This document shows, one piece after another, positions 25,801 to 40,800 of a stretch of DNA of 64,000 nucleotides; the stretch's first letter is position 1; each line of letters begins with the position of its first letter. Under the pieces are notes generated by a model. That model made no database searches, had not been told where the DNA came from, and worked only from the letters and a program-made list of their open reading frames with translations. A program made the position numbers and the translations under genes. The DNA comes from Balanoglossus misakiensis (lineage: Eukaryota > Hemichordata): NCBI GenBank assembly GCA_040954595.2, contig CM082576.2:4278001-4342000 (forward strand), in the 5' to 3' direction.

Positions 25801-28800
25801 ATGGTATTGTCAGCCTGGTAGAGACAACTCCATGAGTGAGCTGTATACAGCTGCAGTTTTAGGGCTTTACCATGAAAACTTGTGATGTACATTGCGTGGA
25901 TCAACTTGTCTGGATGTATTAAATAGTTAGAACTATTTCCCCGGCAAGAATTCAAACGTGGGTGATGGAATCCGGGAAGTATTGGAGTAGAAGGGACATG
26001 GCAGAGGGTGGTTCCTTTTTTGGGGGAAAAAGTAGCCGGCAAGAAAATTAAAGTAGCCAGTTGTGTTTTGACCGCTACTGATTCTTATCTTCACCCCACG
26101 TCTGGTTGTTTCGTGATGCTAGTAATTTATTATCAAAGATATGGGAAATCAAAGATTACATAAATCATATATTGAGACCTGTGAATTTGATCAGCAGCTA
26201 GAACATACGTGAGACTGTAGAGATTCTGCAAGTCTGGGTATTTTTTTGCGACTGGTTGCTGCATTGATAAAGCCGATTTTTCACAAAAATTATTGTGTTG
26301 TGTTTATTGTGTTGCAATATTCCTGGCAACCTACTACTTTATTATGACAGGAAAATCTGTGCGGAGCTACAACACCTGAGCACAATGCAGAAGAAAAGTT
26401 TCATTCAAAATACAAGTGCCCCTTTGTTTGACATTTAATGTTGGTACATGATCTGTGACCCTGTATACTTACTCGCATGTTGTTTTCTTTCTTTCTCTTC
26501 TTAATCACCAGCATTATTGCAATCCGTAAAGAAAAATCCCGAGATGCAGCTCGCTCCAGACGGGGCAAGGAAAACTATGAATTCTACGAGTTGGCCAAGA
26601 TGCTTCCTTTACCTGGTGCCATCACCAGCCAGCTGGACAAGGCTTCCATCATCAGGCTCACCATCAGCTACCTTCGGATGCGAGATTTTGCAACGCAAGG
26701 CGATCCGCCATGGAACGTCATCCGAGAAATCCCACCTAATACATCAGTACTGCAAAAAGGTACATTGCACTTTTACATTTTCATGTTTTTGTCATTTCAT
26801 CCAAATGAAACTGACTTGGCCACTTTTTCGCTTTTTTACCTACAGGCTACCTGTATAAATATTTTAGAAAAATTATTTAAGGTTTTGAATAACTATAAAA
26901 ACTCAACTTTCAATTGGACATATGTCTTTCTATATTTATAATATATGTGGAACATAATGAAAGTGTGATGTTTCACTGTAATCTTTCCCCCAAACAATAA
27001 AGTTTACGCTGCGGATAGCTTTAGTCAGAAATCTCACTACAAGATTTCCGGGGAACCAAATTATGGACAGGTGGCTCAGGAAGAAGTTCTGTAAATGTCA
27101 TTGTCTTCATTGAGATCGGCACGCTCAAATATTAGTTTATACTCAGTTTATGATTTATGGACTAATAAAAACAGAGACAGGTGGTCTGTTGTTCAGAAAT
27201 GGGTCAGTTTGTAATTTTTTTACTCACTGAGATATAAAAAACTCCGCAGAAAATGAAGAAAGTAGGTGACATACAAATATTGTTAAAAAATTATCCAGGT
27301 ATGCATGGTTATGTATATTCTGTGCAAAATTGATGATCTTCAAATATATTCCTTACTATGGTTAAGAAATTGATTTTTTACTTTGTACATCTGAGATGAT
27401 TTTAATTGTGTTAACAAAGATATGTCAGTCTGTTGTATGAAGAAAAATCAGATTTCAATTCAGTAAAACATCTTCAGTGAGGTATATAGTTTTACATTTT
27501 ATGGAAATACAAAGCAGACATCTGATACCAATGGTGTTATTTTTATATTAATACTTATCAGGATCAAAAAATGAGCCCATACTGGAGTTGATATCATTTT
27601 CATTTCTGTACACTGAAACTATGCACATCCACTGTTCAGTAGAGAAAAAAACACGTCACAGCCACGCATCAAAGATTTTCCTCTTCAACTCAGCATCCAA
27701 TTTATTTCATTGACAAATATAAATAACAAATTTGTGGCCACCAAATGTTCCTTTAACGGCATCCTTTGCAGATTCACACGGCTAATGCAATACTGTAATG
27801 GATAAATCTTTCAAGAGGGCAGCCACTGTGTGTGTCACATTTAATTTTTCATTACATAGTTCCATATTGACACAGATGACATGCCAGGGCACACGATTTA
27901 CGGCTTGCTCACAGAGACGGACTACATGAATATATTAATTACCGCGTATCTGTTAATGTAAAGGGAGAGAAAAAATTGGAAAATATGTGTCTATTCAGGG
28001 CAAGCCATGCATAACAAATTGATTTGCGTATCAGTGGAAGGGCGGTTAAGTTGCGCTGATCATCCGCTAACCCCAAGACCTGGGCTGTGAAACCTGGCAT
28101 GGCTCTACAACATCCAACACTAATGAGTGTGTATTTCTGAGGTTAAGCCCTGGGCCCATTCCACAGAGAAAATCATTTCCGCTCTAGACTTGTACGGGCA
28201 CAACCGTATATATATATATACGCTTTTATTGACTAACCCATGAAAACTCAATATAGTCGGCAGGCAAATGCGCATTGTGTCGGCATTGCCCCTGCCCTGT
28301 TAGTGCAATGCCGTTGACTATTAACCTAACGTACTCCAACATGATAAACGCCAATAGACTGTAAAATGAAGGCTAGAAAGGAAATCAAAAGTACAAGTTT
28401 TTCTCTATTTAGGCAAACACAACATTAGCCAAGCTTCAGCTAGTCTCATGGACTCTGCATCAGCTTTCCAGCCCACTCGGCTGTGAAGGCAATAAACCGT
28501 ACTATCACAGAAATGCTTCTAGAGGAAGAATTTAACAAAAACGACACTCAATAAAACCAATGGGTTACACATTTCTTTCATTTTTTTTCTTTCTTTTTTG
28601 ATTTCCAGATTTTAAGATGCCGAGACGACGGAGTGCCAGCGTCATAGCAACAGAGGTTTTTGAGCATCACCTTGGTAGTCATTTGTTGCAGGTGAGGTTT
28701 GGGTCTTTTACCCAAGTCGTTTTTTCTTGCTCCTCCATTATTCAAGGAGAATGTTTGAGTGTATCTTTTTAACTCTGCAACTTCACTTGTAAAGTGACCT

Positions 28801-31800
28801 AAATGTTTTAAGAATCTCTACGTACAACATGTGGTCACTTTTTGATTTTTCTGTACAAATTGCCTCTGATTTCCAACAACATACGGAAATGAACACTCGT
28901 TGAACAAGGCGGACTGAATGGAGCATACACATTTCCAATAAACGGAGAGAATTCCAAGTGTAATTAAAAAGAACGTCCATGGAGAAGGAATTTCCGGCGC
29001 ACACACGGAAGAAAACCCTTGCCCCTACCACATTCACTTCTCCATTCATGCCACAGTGGGCCGTACACATAATCAGGTGAAAATATCTGACAGAAATAGG
29101 ACTTGACAATTGCAACGTTTTCATTTCCACTCAGCCATAAAAACAGGTTTGGAAACCTGCAAATACAAATGAAAGATTAAAATGTAATTTTGGACGATGG
29201 CATGTTTCTCCCCAGCACATGCAGCTTGCATTGCGCGCTCGGTATACGCCACTTGACACTCAAGTGGCCCAATTAACGATCTTGTTTCCGTCGGTGTAAT
29301 TGAATTCACTGACGCAAAAATTGAAAGCTACCTGTTAGACTCAAACAAAGAGAAAGCAGACAGACATTTTCTACCCCTCCCCCCTCTCTCTGTGCTTTGA
29401 TGGAGCCAGCTAGGAAAATTTTTTAGCAGGTGGCAGTTTGAAGGTGCTGAGTTCACATGTACCATATTTAGCTGCCGGGTTGACCCCATCAAAACATGCC
29501 AAATGATTACAGTGGCAACTTGATTTCTGAAATGAAAGAAAACCAGTCACACAGCCTGAACTTCTTGTAACGTTTTCAAAGTCTACCCAATGTTTCGCCT
29601 GTCTGCACAAATTACCATCCCCTTGTCAAAAAATAAAGTTCTGAAGTCATCAAAGTCATTCCTGTTACCATAGTTACTGCTTAGGTCTACCAGCATCTTT
29701 GCCACTTAATTCAAGCTCGTAAACATGGACTTGACAGGCAATCCTTGCTTGCAGCAAAACGTAATTTTCGGAAGTCATTTCACAGAAAAAAATCTGCCGG
29801 AGAAAGCAATTACTATCAAATACCCATAACTCATACATAAGGCAGAAGAGTTCTATAAAGTTTTATAGATCTTAAATTCCAAGAATTGGCCTTGAGACAA
29901 TAAGTTCATTGTACTTTCACATTTTCACTTGAATTTTACGTATCAATTGAGCAAATTTTCAAATTAGCAAAAATTGCCATGATGTTAAAATCCAATAATA
30001 AGCCACACTCATTTATTTATTCACAAATAGAAAGTTTATTGCAGCCAAAGTTTTGCAGATCTGTACCATAAATTTCATGTTTTGAGGGTAAAACAGCAGC
30101 AAAAATGATGATAATAATGATGATAACATAACTTGTCGGTCACATTTTGTAAAATAGTTCTGTCAGTGGCAAAAGCATCTAAATAATGCATTCCAAATTC
30201 CCTTTGACCTCTCATAGTCTAAAATCTAAGGTGTCGCACACAAGAACATATTTGTCAAGAAATGAAAACAGAAAACGACACACACAGAAGGTCAAGATTT
30301 CACGGGAGATGAGGCAGAGATGTGATGTATGTCAAGCTGCCAGCTATTAAAATATATCACTGTAAAGCACGTCCAAATGATGAATGGAAGTGCGATATTG
30401 GCCAAGTTGATTCCCTCTTTGGCAAGTTAGAATGCAGCAAACCTGATGAAGATACTGTTTTACAAGTCAAATTGATTTACGACGACAGGGTTTCAGTGTT
30501 TGTGATCATACAATCTGCATGATTATTCAACTCCGGGGGTAGATTTTGCATTTGGGGAAAAGAACGATTTAATACACAGATCAGGATGGGAAATTGTGAA
30601 ATAAAAGAGCAAATTTTTTTTTTAGTTTTATTCTGATAAGGCAGGGGATTGGTTTGTTCCTGTGGTACGATAACGAAGGATATGGCTTCATCACAGACGA
30701 TATCAATATTCATACTTTTGGAGAAAACACACGAGACCTGTAGGCTATGTCTGACATTAAAATGATGACAGAAACGATGCTCTTACTCAATAAAGCAGGT
30801 GGCAGTCCTGGGGTTGTTTTTCAGATTAAAAGCCATTTCCCGGAAAAATTATAAACATCTTGCAGGAAATTCCAGTAAATATTTTGTATATGTCATTTTC
30901 AGTGAACAAGATTAAATCTACCTGCAGAGTTGAAACATCTTTTTAGGTTATAAAAATTTACAGATGTTTGTAACAAGAAATCTTATGAAATCTGACCGGA
31001 TAAAGTTAAAACTGACAAATGAATTTCTTTTTTTAAATACAATATTGACAAAATGGAAGGAAATTCCTGTACATGACAATGGGAAAGACTTGGTATTCTC
31101 TATATGCAGAAGGAGTACATTAAAACTATTAGCAGATTCTTGTTGAAAACTTGAAAGAAAAACTGTGTTAAAACTTTGCGAGTTGCAACGAATATTGATA
31201 AGCCCAGCCTAACCTGAATATACTTGAGCTGATCAAGGGAAGAAAAATGGTTTGATCCAGTGATTGCCCTGACTGTGTTATCTAAACTATGACAAATGAG
31301 CACTGAGCAAGCTGTTCTCTGATGTTTATTCAAAAATAATAAAGGTTTACGTTCGGGAAAATGTGAGTTGAGTCCTTATCTTTACATGCAATCCAAGTGA
31401 AGAAGAACCCTTCGCGGAAGTTTATCGTGATCAATATGGACAAAAATGAGAGCTGGCAATGCTCGCCCAGGAGTTCAAATGGAGAATGCACCTGTTCTTT
31501 GTACCAGTGTATGCCAAGAGAATGTACATGCATTTCCCACTGTCTCAGAATTTCAATTTTAATTTTAATTTTGTTAAATCTAAATTAATTTTCTCTGCCT
31601 GCTGAGCAGTATAAATTAAATCACTTTTGTTTCTTTTTTATGATTTATTGACATTTTAATGTGTATGGCAATACATTTTTTGCTCTGATGTAGAATATTT
31701 TTTTTATTATTTTGTTTCGTATAATTTCATATGATTTATGAAGAGAGCAAGAGTTCAAATTAACACGAAAATTATCCATTTTGGCAGAGATGTTTTGTAT

Positions 31801-34800
31801 AAATATTGGCATCACAAGTACATACTCCATCACGTTAGGGCAGAAATCAAGCCACGAGTTTTACACTGACACCTGTTCTTGTCCGATCGAAGACAGTGGA
31901 TGATGTCAATTGGTATTTTCCGCGTTTCCGTAGCACTTGGCCTCAAAGTTAAAACTTTTAACCTTTGCAAGGCACGGGAGAATAAGGGCTGAAGAGACAG
32001 GCACAGTAATCAGGGGATATATGCTGTCGGGAGAAGCCTGGCCAAAATCGTAAAAGTTTTTGATCCAATAAGCATTATCATTAAGGTCTACGTTGATGAT
32101 TACTACTTTAAGCAAATGATGCAATTGGAAGTCAATGAACATTGTCTTATAAGATTACGGATGATGCACACACTTGTTGTGCGGGAGATAAAATGGGCAC
32201 CATGAGAGGCAGATGAATCGATGATATTTGGGTCTGACATTAAGCACTGACTGCAGTTGAGTAGCGTGATGACTCCTTGGAGATACCGCCTTATCTGTTT
32301 TGCAGTTCGTGTCATTATCTTGCTCTGTTGGTGTTTTGATGACATGACTTATGTATGAGCTCGCCTCCCGCCGTAGCAACCCCCACAGGACCCCGTCGAA
32401 AATTGGCGGAGAAGAGCCCCAATTTTGGACAACTGCATGTTTGGAGTTTAACAGCAAACAGCTCCAAAATTGCCTGGTCTCCTAAGAGATATTAAACTGC
32501 CGCGTGTCTCCTGTAGAATACTTAACAACTTAATGAAAGTGGGGGGAAAAATGGTCAGTAGACAGTGACCGGTCAGACGATAGCAGACCTCTCAGTCTGA
32601 TATGAAAACTTCATGACAGATAAATTAATTTTGAAGGAAGTGAGAATGCAAAAAATAACCATATCTATTTAAATTTTAATTTTGTCTTCTCATTTTTACT
32701 AATAATTGGAATCATGGAAATTTAGGTTGTTCCTTAAAATCATTTTCATTCATGCGATAAATTTTGCTTGAGAATTTAGGAAGTATGAAAAATGAGTGGG
32801 GCAGAGACACAGTATGTGTCCTCTGGCAGACCCTGAAATGAAAGCAGGAGACAATGCTACAGCTGCTAAATGCGGAGGTCTGAGTGTTCAAAATAATTAC
32901 ATCAGAAACCAAGATAAATTAACATTTAGCAACAACGAAAAAAGGTCTGAAAAAGAGGAAAACGAAAAAAGTGAGATGTCTTCATTTGCAGTCGGCACCT
33001 GAGTGCACATCAGGACAGCGTAGAGAGACCTCTGAAGTGAAGGATGTAAGTTTTAATCACATGGGAACTCGGGTTTTAAAACAAGTCAAAACGACACCTG
33101 AAACAAGTCAAATACATGGCAGTAATAGTCACACCTGACATAGGTGTAAATGTGAGCTGAAGTCTCGTTCCGGGCATAAAAAACGGTGACAAATGGCATC
33201 AAAAACGAGAGAAAAAAACAGAAGTTTTAGTCATACAGTGCCAACACTTGCTTCAGAAAAACTGATATCAAACGCAGCCTGCCCTGTAACGTGTCGGTAA
33301 AACGATATTTTATCCGCGATGTCGCATTTATTTGCGAGACACCGGATAATGATTAGGTGGACAAATCTCATCGTGTACACTTGATCATTGCTGAGTTTAC
33401 CGGGCTGTACTTGTAGCTGGATCAGCTAGCTTTGCCAGTGATGACACCGGCTGACCAAATGGGCCGGAGATCTGCATCAGGAGAAAATTGGCCATAATTC
33501 GGCGCGAGATAACACCCCGCCATCAGATCGAGAGATGCGTGCCATTGAAGTCAACAGGGTACAATTTTCAACTGTGAGGTGTACTTCACGTCTCCGTGAT
33601 CATGCACTGCTCTGCTATTTGGGGGATAGTCCAACTTTAAATCTTAACGTGTGCTAGCAGCAGTAAAACATAAACAGTGGCCGTATGCATCTGTAAACTA
33701 AAATAGTAAAAGCTGTGTGAGTCCATTCACGTCAGAATACTACAGGATTTTGGACTTACAGGAATAACTCGATTAAAGCTGCAACCATGAATAACATGCA
33801 GAATTCTTTATAATTCAAACTTTTACCGGAGACGTACTTCAGGCAGAATCAACCCCGAAGCAGTTGGTTACAGCAATTAAGAGAGCTAACATAACAATTA
33901 GTTTAAACAAATGTTTGATGAAAAATACTTAGATATTAAATTACTATTTCATTGATGTACTGAATCAAAGCCTGAAGTCCCAGCTTAATGTTTTTTCAGC
34001 CAAATTCTAAATTCTTTTGCAAGCTGGAACAAGAGGTAGCTAATGCAACATACATGTATGTACACGTGCATGCATGTATGTATGTGTGTGTGTATGTATT
34101 AGACACCGCACTTCGATCTACATCATTCTATAAACTTGAGTGACATACAAAGATGAGACACGGCTGACTGGTTTGATCAGTTGCGATGGCGGGATGCCTG
34201 CAGTCAAATTGATTCTGAATTAGCTGGCTCTGTGTACAATGTGGAGTCTAGGTGATATGAAAGGTGTTAATTGAGATAGCTACCGCTTCCAGTCATGTTA
34301 GATGCCCTGCCATCCCCGGACAGCCTTGTGTTTGGCTACTAATTAGCCACTTAGAGATTTCCTAGAGGTCTCTCCTCCGCAGAATTTTTTAACGCTGTCA
34401 GTATATCTACATGCACCCCCCCCCCCCCCCCTCCTCTCCTGAAAAACCAAGAGAACCCTGTACGATATGCAGACCGCCCCGGGATATCGAGAGTTAGTGA
34501 CATCACTTGACTTGTGTATTCGAGCAGAATTCAATATATCATTACTGCCTCGGCCCCCAAAGTCGTCTAGCTAACAGATAAGTATTGCTGATCTTGCAAC
34601 AGCCAGAAGAGAAGACGAGGGGGAAAAATGATGGATTTCCAAAAGCCCACGGATGAATTTGTCGCCGGAAATCCTTGCAGATGCTTTTTGTTTTGTGGCC
34701 AAAAAAAAAAATTAGGGAGGTGAGATAGAGCAGTGTGATAATGACAAGTAATATAACACAAATTTCTGTGTTTTTACAGTTAAGTTTGAGAGTTTGAAAG

Positions 34801-37800
34801 TGTTGTTCAACAGGCAGTCACAGTGCACAGTTATTTCTGGCCAGCAGTTGTCACAGATATGACATAGCCACCTGTGTGAATCTGATCACCAAGTCATTTG
34901 AAATGAAAACATGAAGCGCAAATTCATTTTTCTTCTTGTAATGTACTGTTGGTCTGATGTGAGTTTTACATTTTTACCATTCAAATAAAACTGCAGACTG
35001 CACATCATGAAGATCGAATAACTTGTTTTTAGTTCAGTTGTTTTTTTCTGTTTAATATTTTCATCAGATCATCTTTCTCTTATTGTCCACTTTCTCTTGA
35101 GTCAATTTTCGTTAACTTCTGAGTTGCCAACCATCACTAGAAAACACAACACACAGCTTACATTTCTGTTCAAAGTACAAGTCTCCAATCACCACACTCT
35201 GCTTTCAAAAATATGATGAAACTGCAAATATTACAGAAGAAATAATACCATTGCACAAGTAACGGTACAATTGTCTCTCCCACAGTGAAGAAAAGACTTT
35301 TTCTTTCATCATTGTGAAGTTCCAATCTATATCAATTCTTTGTGACGACTGATGCGTGGATTAGTGTATCTCATTAGCATATATGAACTAATACGTCTGG
35401 TGAAATGTCGATTAAAATGATCTAGTGAATTGCTCTAATGTGGCACCTTGAATCGTGTCTGGAATTTCTTAGATTCAAAATTAATTCTGACCAAAAAATC
35501 ATCCCCTTTTTTGAAGACTGCTATCTAGTGATGTTTTGAACTTTGTCTTATAGTCTGGCTTGAATACCCTCCATATCATGTTTTATATACCGATTAGAGT
35601 AGACCAAATTTATTAGGAAATTAGTTTTTCCATGTGTTCACTGTAATTATACAATATAATGTAGAAAATGAAGCAGTTTCGACAATTTTAAGAATGGATG
35701 TACTGGTATACTCAGAATATTTCTCTTACCACAATTATTCAATTTGAAAATTGTTATTCAAAGTGTGAAGGACAAAAATATTAGAGGCCGATCTTGCAAC
35801 TGATCTTGCAATAGGAATCAATTAATCAAGTATTTCAACAGAATTATCTTGTCATATCTTTTCAACTAACAAAATGCTTGCACAGAGATGTTTTGTTGTC
35901 GTTTCATGAGCGTCAGTTTTAAGCTGAGGAGAGAGACAGTTGATCTGATGATTTGTGTTTCCGGTGGAAAATGAATGCACCAATCATGGGATAAAACATT
36001 TCCATGTCTGCATACAAAACTTCATGCAATATTTAGCGAATAACCAACGTGTACATATTGCATGGGTTCTGCTCTAAAATTGCTATCAGCCAGCATCAAA
36101 AATAAATATTAGAGGAGCATGTGGCGTATAGGTCAGTAATTTCAGGCCATGCGTACCAGATCGGCGGAGACACACTGTCCTGACACTGTAAATTCATACG
36201 GCTGCATGGTTGACTTCCCAGAATGCTTTGCCAGCCTTGCACCTTTCATGTCACATTTGAATTAGGAAAATGAAATAGTTAAAGGTTGAAAAAGATACAT
36301 TTTTTTTATCAGGTTTGGTTGGTTCGTTTTAGTCTTGTGTTTACTATGATTTTGACTATTAACTGTTACAAGAAGTGAAATAATTTTAGACAGAAAAGTT
36401 CTTACGTGATATTGTACCATTTTATCTTCTGTACATCTCCTTTTATCAAAACCATTGTGACATTTCTTGAGCCTGCCTCTGTAAACTGAAGAAGATTGGA
36501 GGAAGGTGTGATGGAGACAGTAATCTTGAAAAACAACAACTTGCCATCGTCTGATTCACTATTTTTATTGCTCTGAATCAGAATTTGAAACCGTGAATAA
36601 GCCCCCCATAAGAGTCACAGATGATTCAATCCAAAAGATCCATTTTAATCAAGTGACTTTGAATCGTGTGGCTACAAACACCCACTCTATATCCTGTGTG
36701 CGCCATCAGAAATTCCTGGCTGGAGTTGTTGTGTGTCAGAGTGACGAAAAACCATCACTTCCCTTGGAGCAGCATCTTCTCCTGAATGACACAAACCCGT
36801 GTGATCGAATCACTAAATTTCAAATCAAAGGGATCACTTGCATGTATTAACAGCACAACCCAAAGTGCTCGGACAAATTGACCGCATTCTCATTCACCGA
36901 CGGTTCTTTTCACTCAACCAGATTTGGGGGAACTGCCAAGTTCTCGTGGAACGTGTCTTTAAGCTTGTCCCGGAAGCATCCTCTTTCACTGACTTTTCTC
37001 CAGTGATGGGTTATGACTAATAGAATATGTGGAGTGTGAGAATAAATCCAGTTTCTGTTTAAAAGGAGGGGGGGGGATTTAGTTTTCAGATTCAGTTCAC
37101 TGCACAAACTAAGTCTCTAAATTACAAGTGCATTCCCTATTTGCGAAAAACAATCACATTTACAATGGGTAATGGCGAATTGCGACCATCCATCAATTTC
37201 TAAAAGAGGAAAAAGTGCGAAAACGTAATGAAACAGTCATTTTAACACAAAGTGCAAACAAACTATATGTTGACTGCTCTTTGGGTCTGATGTGATGGCC
37301 ACTTTCAAGTCTTAATGTTGGTTTACCTCACAGAGAGGCACAGAATCTTGATTCTCTGTGTGATAATTGCTGTACAGTTGCCATGGTTATTTTAGTCGAG
37401 GTGTCCACACTTTAATAGAGAAGACGTACCACTCGTGAGATTGGTCTCAACTCGAGATATCAGGTCTGATGTCACCTGATATGAAGATCTTCTTTCTTTT
37501 TTTAAGGCCAAAAAATTATTTTGGACGATGTGAACATTCTCTCATGATTTGACAGAAAAAAAGAGAGAGATATATGTTTGAACACAGCAAAGTTACCATC
37601 TTCTCAAAGTTTGCCATCTGTTCGGATTTTTTATCAAACCAAATTATCAGCCAACAAAGTACCATAATTGTCTATAGATTGAATTTGATTAGAATATGAT
37701 GATGTAATATTTTATGTAAAATTGATATTTATATTGTGCTTGCAAGTAGGCTAACAGAGTTTTACAGTTTATTTCAGTCTACAAACTTAAACCACTAAAA

Positions 37801-40800
37801 TTACAAAATGATAATCATGTCTCTTTCAAAGGGAAATATCCAAGAATCAAACAACCGCATTTGCTTGCAAGGGTAATATTCTGCAGCCAGTGTCTGAAGT
37901 GATTTGCGCCTTAATTGCCACTATGAATTCACTCTGTATCAAAAAAAGGCAACCGATATTGATCAACATTAATAAATATAGCACTTTGAAGGCTTGAGCT
38001 GAGTTCATGCAGACCACCATGTTGAGCTAAGTAAGGTGTGAATCAATGCTATTAGTTAAAGTTGGCAGCTAGCGAAATGACCATCAAATCCATCCTCATT
38101 ATACTTGAGTAAATAACTGGTATTTTTCTGCCGTGCCAGCAGTTCATCAGTCACTCCATCAACAACCGAGAAGGAAAAAAAAAGTTCCAATTGTGGACTG
38201 TGAAAATAGCGGGGGCTGTAACACCAATCAAGAATAGGCAGCAGGAAGAAGCCAATATAAAAGCAATAATTTGAGCCTGGCATCATTCTTCATTTGTAGT
38301 TCAGTCAATTTTCATTTGGTGCAACTCACCACGCTTTTACTGTACTTTTTCGCAGTCACTGAAGTCCGCAGTAATTTTTACCATCCAACCAGTGAACAAA
38401 AGTGAAGCCAAAAATCACCTCCGCTCCGCTAGCTAACTTATATTTAAAATCTAGTAAAATGTAAAAATACTTTGTAGAAAAGCATACATATACTTTGGTG
38501 TTGTTTTAGTCTGTATCTGTGAATACGACTACTTTGGACAATAAATACAATAAGCACGCTGTTAAAATTGGATAAAAATACTTTCACTAGTTTATCATCA
38601 TACCCAAGGAACGCTGGAATTTTAGTTGAAATTTCATCAACTTGAAACACTGTGCATACCGTACATGCATGTATGTGGCCCATGAGTTACAAAAAAACAT
38701 TACATGTATTCTGCTGATTAAAGTTAAACCGTTTTCCGAATGAACAGATGGGATATGAGATACTTGGGAAAGATTTTAATGTATAAGACAAATATGACAG
38801 AAGTTTTTATGTAGCCGCTGACTAGTATACAATTTCCAGCATGCCAATTTACAAGGCTTCCATGTACAGTATCATAGCAGTGTCTGTGACGTGCGTTGTG
38901 GTTGCGGGATAAACCGGCTCCCGCATCTCAGAGCCAGACTCTCTGTACACGGATGAGATTATTTATTCCAGCCATATAATGCTGTGAAGCCACATAGGGA
39001 CCTGACCTGCTAATGATATCAGTTTGCATCACCACAGAATAAAAAATATATGTCTGACATGTGTTTATGGAATACACTAGGAGTAACGCCGTCAATGGGA
39101 AAGGATCCGGGTTGTGATTTTCATAGCCTTCTGGGCATATTTTTAGAGCTGTTAAAACAGTGTGAATTGGCAATGCGTGGAGTCAGTTTAACTTTCATGT
39201 TGGAATATATAAAAAATTGAGGGGGGTTTAATATTTTTTATTAATTTTTGTTGTTTGCCAAGGGGTTGCTGAAAATGCCATTTTTAAAAATTAATTGAAT
39301 TTGCGCTAAAAGCTTTATGGTCGTTGAAATATGTTTGCAAACAGATGAATTAGTAAGCATCCCTGCTCTTTCTCAATAATTGAATAAACTACAGTGTGTT
39401 CTATGGTTGGATTGTTCCTTTTGTTGGAAAAGAGGGAGGGGGAGGTCTGTAGAGTTTGAGATGGTCGTGCGGTGAAGTGCGAGAGACGGAACGGCATGTA
39501 CATGTAACCGCGTGATCTGTACGCACACGCAAATTTAGCGGTATTGGTTGCAATATCATCCAATCTGTGTCAAAACCAGGCTGAATTGACTAGAAGCACA
39601 CGGTGGCACTGAGCTGTTTAAAATGAATGAGCTCGGATCAAGGGCTTAACTTTCAGACTTAGTCATGACCCATGGACGTGGTGATCAGAATGAGAATTTC
39701 CCTACCTGTGGTGCGGTGTGCGAGATGCCAGATTGTGTTTGTGTTTGTGTTGGCGTTTCACGGCAGCGGCGATGCGAGCTGTCATCAGCCGAGTGTGAAC
39801 GGAATTTTTTTGTTCCGACTTGTTTTGCCACACCTGCCTGCACACACATGGCTCGGCCAAAATAAAACCTCTCTATCAGTCCGCTCCAATGCTTCAGTGG
39901 AGCCAACATGCCCAGACCAATTTTGGGGGCAGAAAAATCCCCCATCTCTGGTTTCAGTGTCCTAAAGTTTGGAACTGCCTTTGTTGTTTTACTTTGTTGG
40001 TACTTCTTTGTGGATGTCCACTGTGAAGTTGTTTAGAAACGTAAACAAATGTTTCAGTTATGTTATTTTCACTGTATTAAAATTGCATTTCATCATTCAG
40101 CATGACTCCCATGTCCTTGTCTTCCATCTGAATCACACCAAATGTACACACTATTAATCTTCTTCTGTTTTTGTTTTTATTTTTCAGTCACTGGATGGGT
40201 TCCTATTTGCACTTACCAGTGATGGCAGATTTCTCTATGTTTCAGAAACAGTTTCTATCTACTTAGGCTTATCGCAGGTAAGACACAGATAAACTCCTGT
40301 ATTTTGTCTCGTTTTGACTTTAATAAATCATGCCTTACTATTTTATCAGGTGATGAATTTTATTGTTTGAATTCTTTTTTGCAGCACATAGAATTACTGA
40401 GTCTGTTCTTTAAAAATATTCTGATGAATGTTTCAAATAAAGTATTAGATGAATTCAATCTTAACATTGTGTTTAATCAGTTCTGAACAGAAATATTTCT
40501 TGAAAGTCACACAAGGCAAATAAAACATTGGCTGGAAAAATGTGTACAATTGTAAGACAATCTCAAACAGAAGCTAAACTATTTTCACAAAATGAGCTAA
40601 GGTCGTGCTCTTGTAACTTTATCATTCCACTATGAGATACACAATATCCATGATAGTTTTTATATTTTGCCTCGCTTACTTGCAAATATGAGAATGACGT
40701 CTTCATTTTTCATATTACTGTTATCAGTGAAATATTATCCACTTATAATTTGACACTGAAAATGAATCTTCTGAAAAAAGTCCATTCCATTTTATTCCCG

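Larger units (their letters stand above)
19896..26511 (+). other. Intron 1 (6.6 kb)
   Basis: GT-AG intron between the tentative start exon and the bHLH exon. It contains a GT/CA-rich foldback at 20287-20339, a mixed GT/GA repeat near 21.6 kb, a T15 run at 24239-24253 and an octamer at 23651-23658. A 145-codon minus-strand open frame (22636-23073) lies here but resembles nothing I know. No transposon was recognised. Confidence 0.6.
28692..40187 (+). other. Intron 3 (11.5 kb, largest intron)
   Basis: This GT-AG intron splits PAS-A. It contains a C16 run (34416-34431), a TATG/GT-rich stretch (34051-34099), a foldback with bulged stems at 33311-33348, and many AT-rich tracts. An 85-codon open frame at 36593-36850 has no recognisable relatives. 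Its length is compatible with intronic enhancers, as expected for a developmental regulator, but I cannot demonstrate any. Confidence 0.6.

Noticed and set aside
27148-27158. TGATTTATGG as a Pbx-Hox site
   Set aside because: A single short match in AT-rich DNA; similar words occur elsewhere (near 31.6 and 31.7 kb) by chance.
36593-36850. 85-codon open frame in intron 3 with fairly protein-like composition
   Set aside because: No homologue recognised and no splice signals matching neighbouring phases; kept only as a remark in the intron entry.
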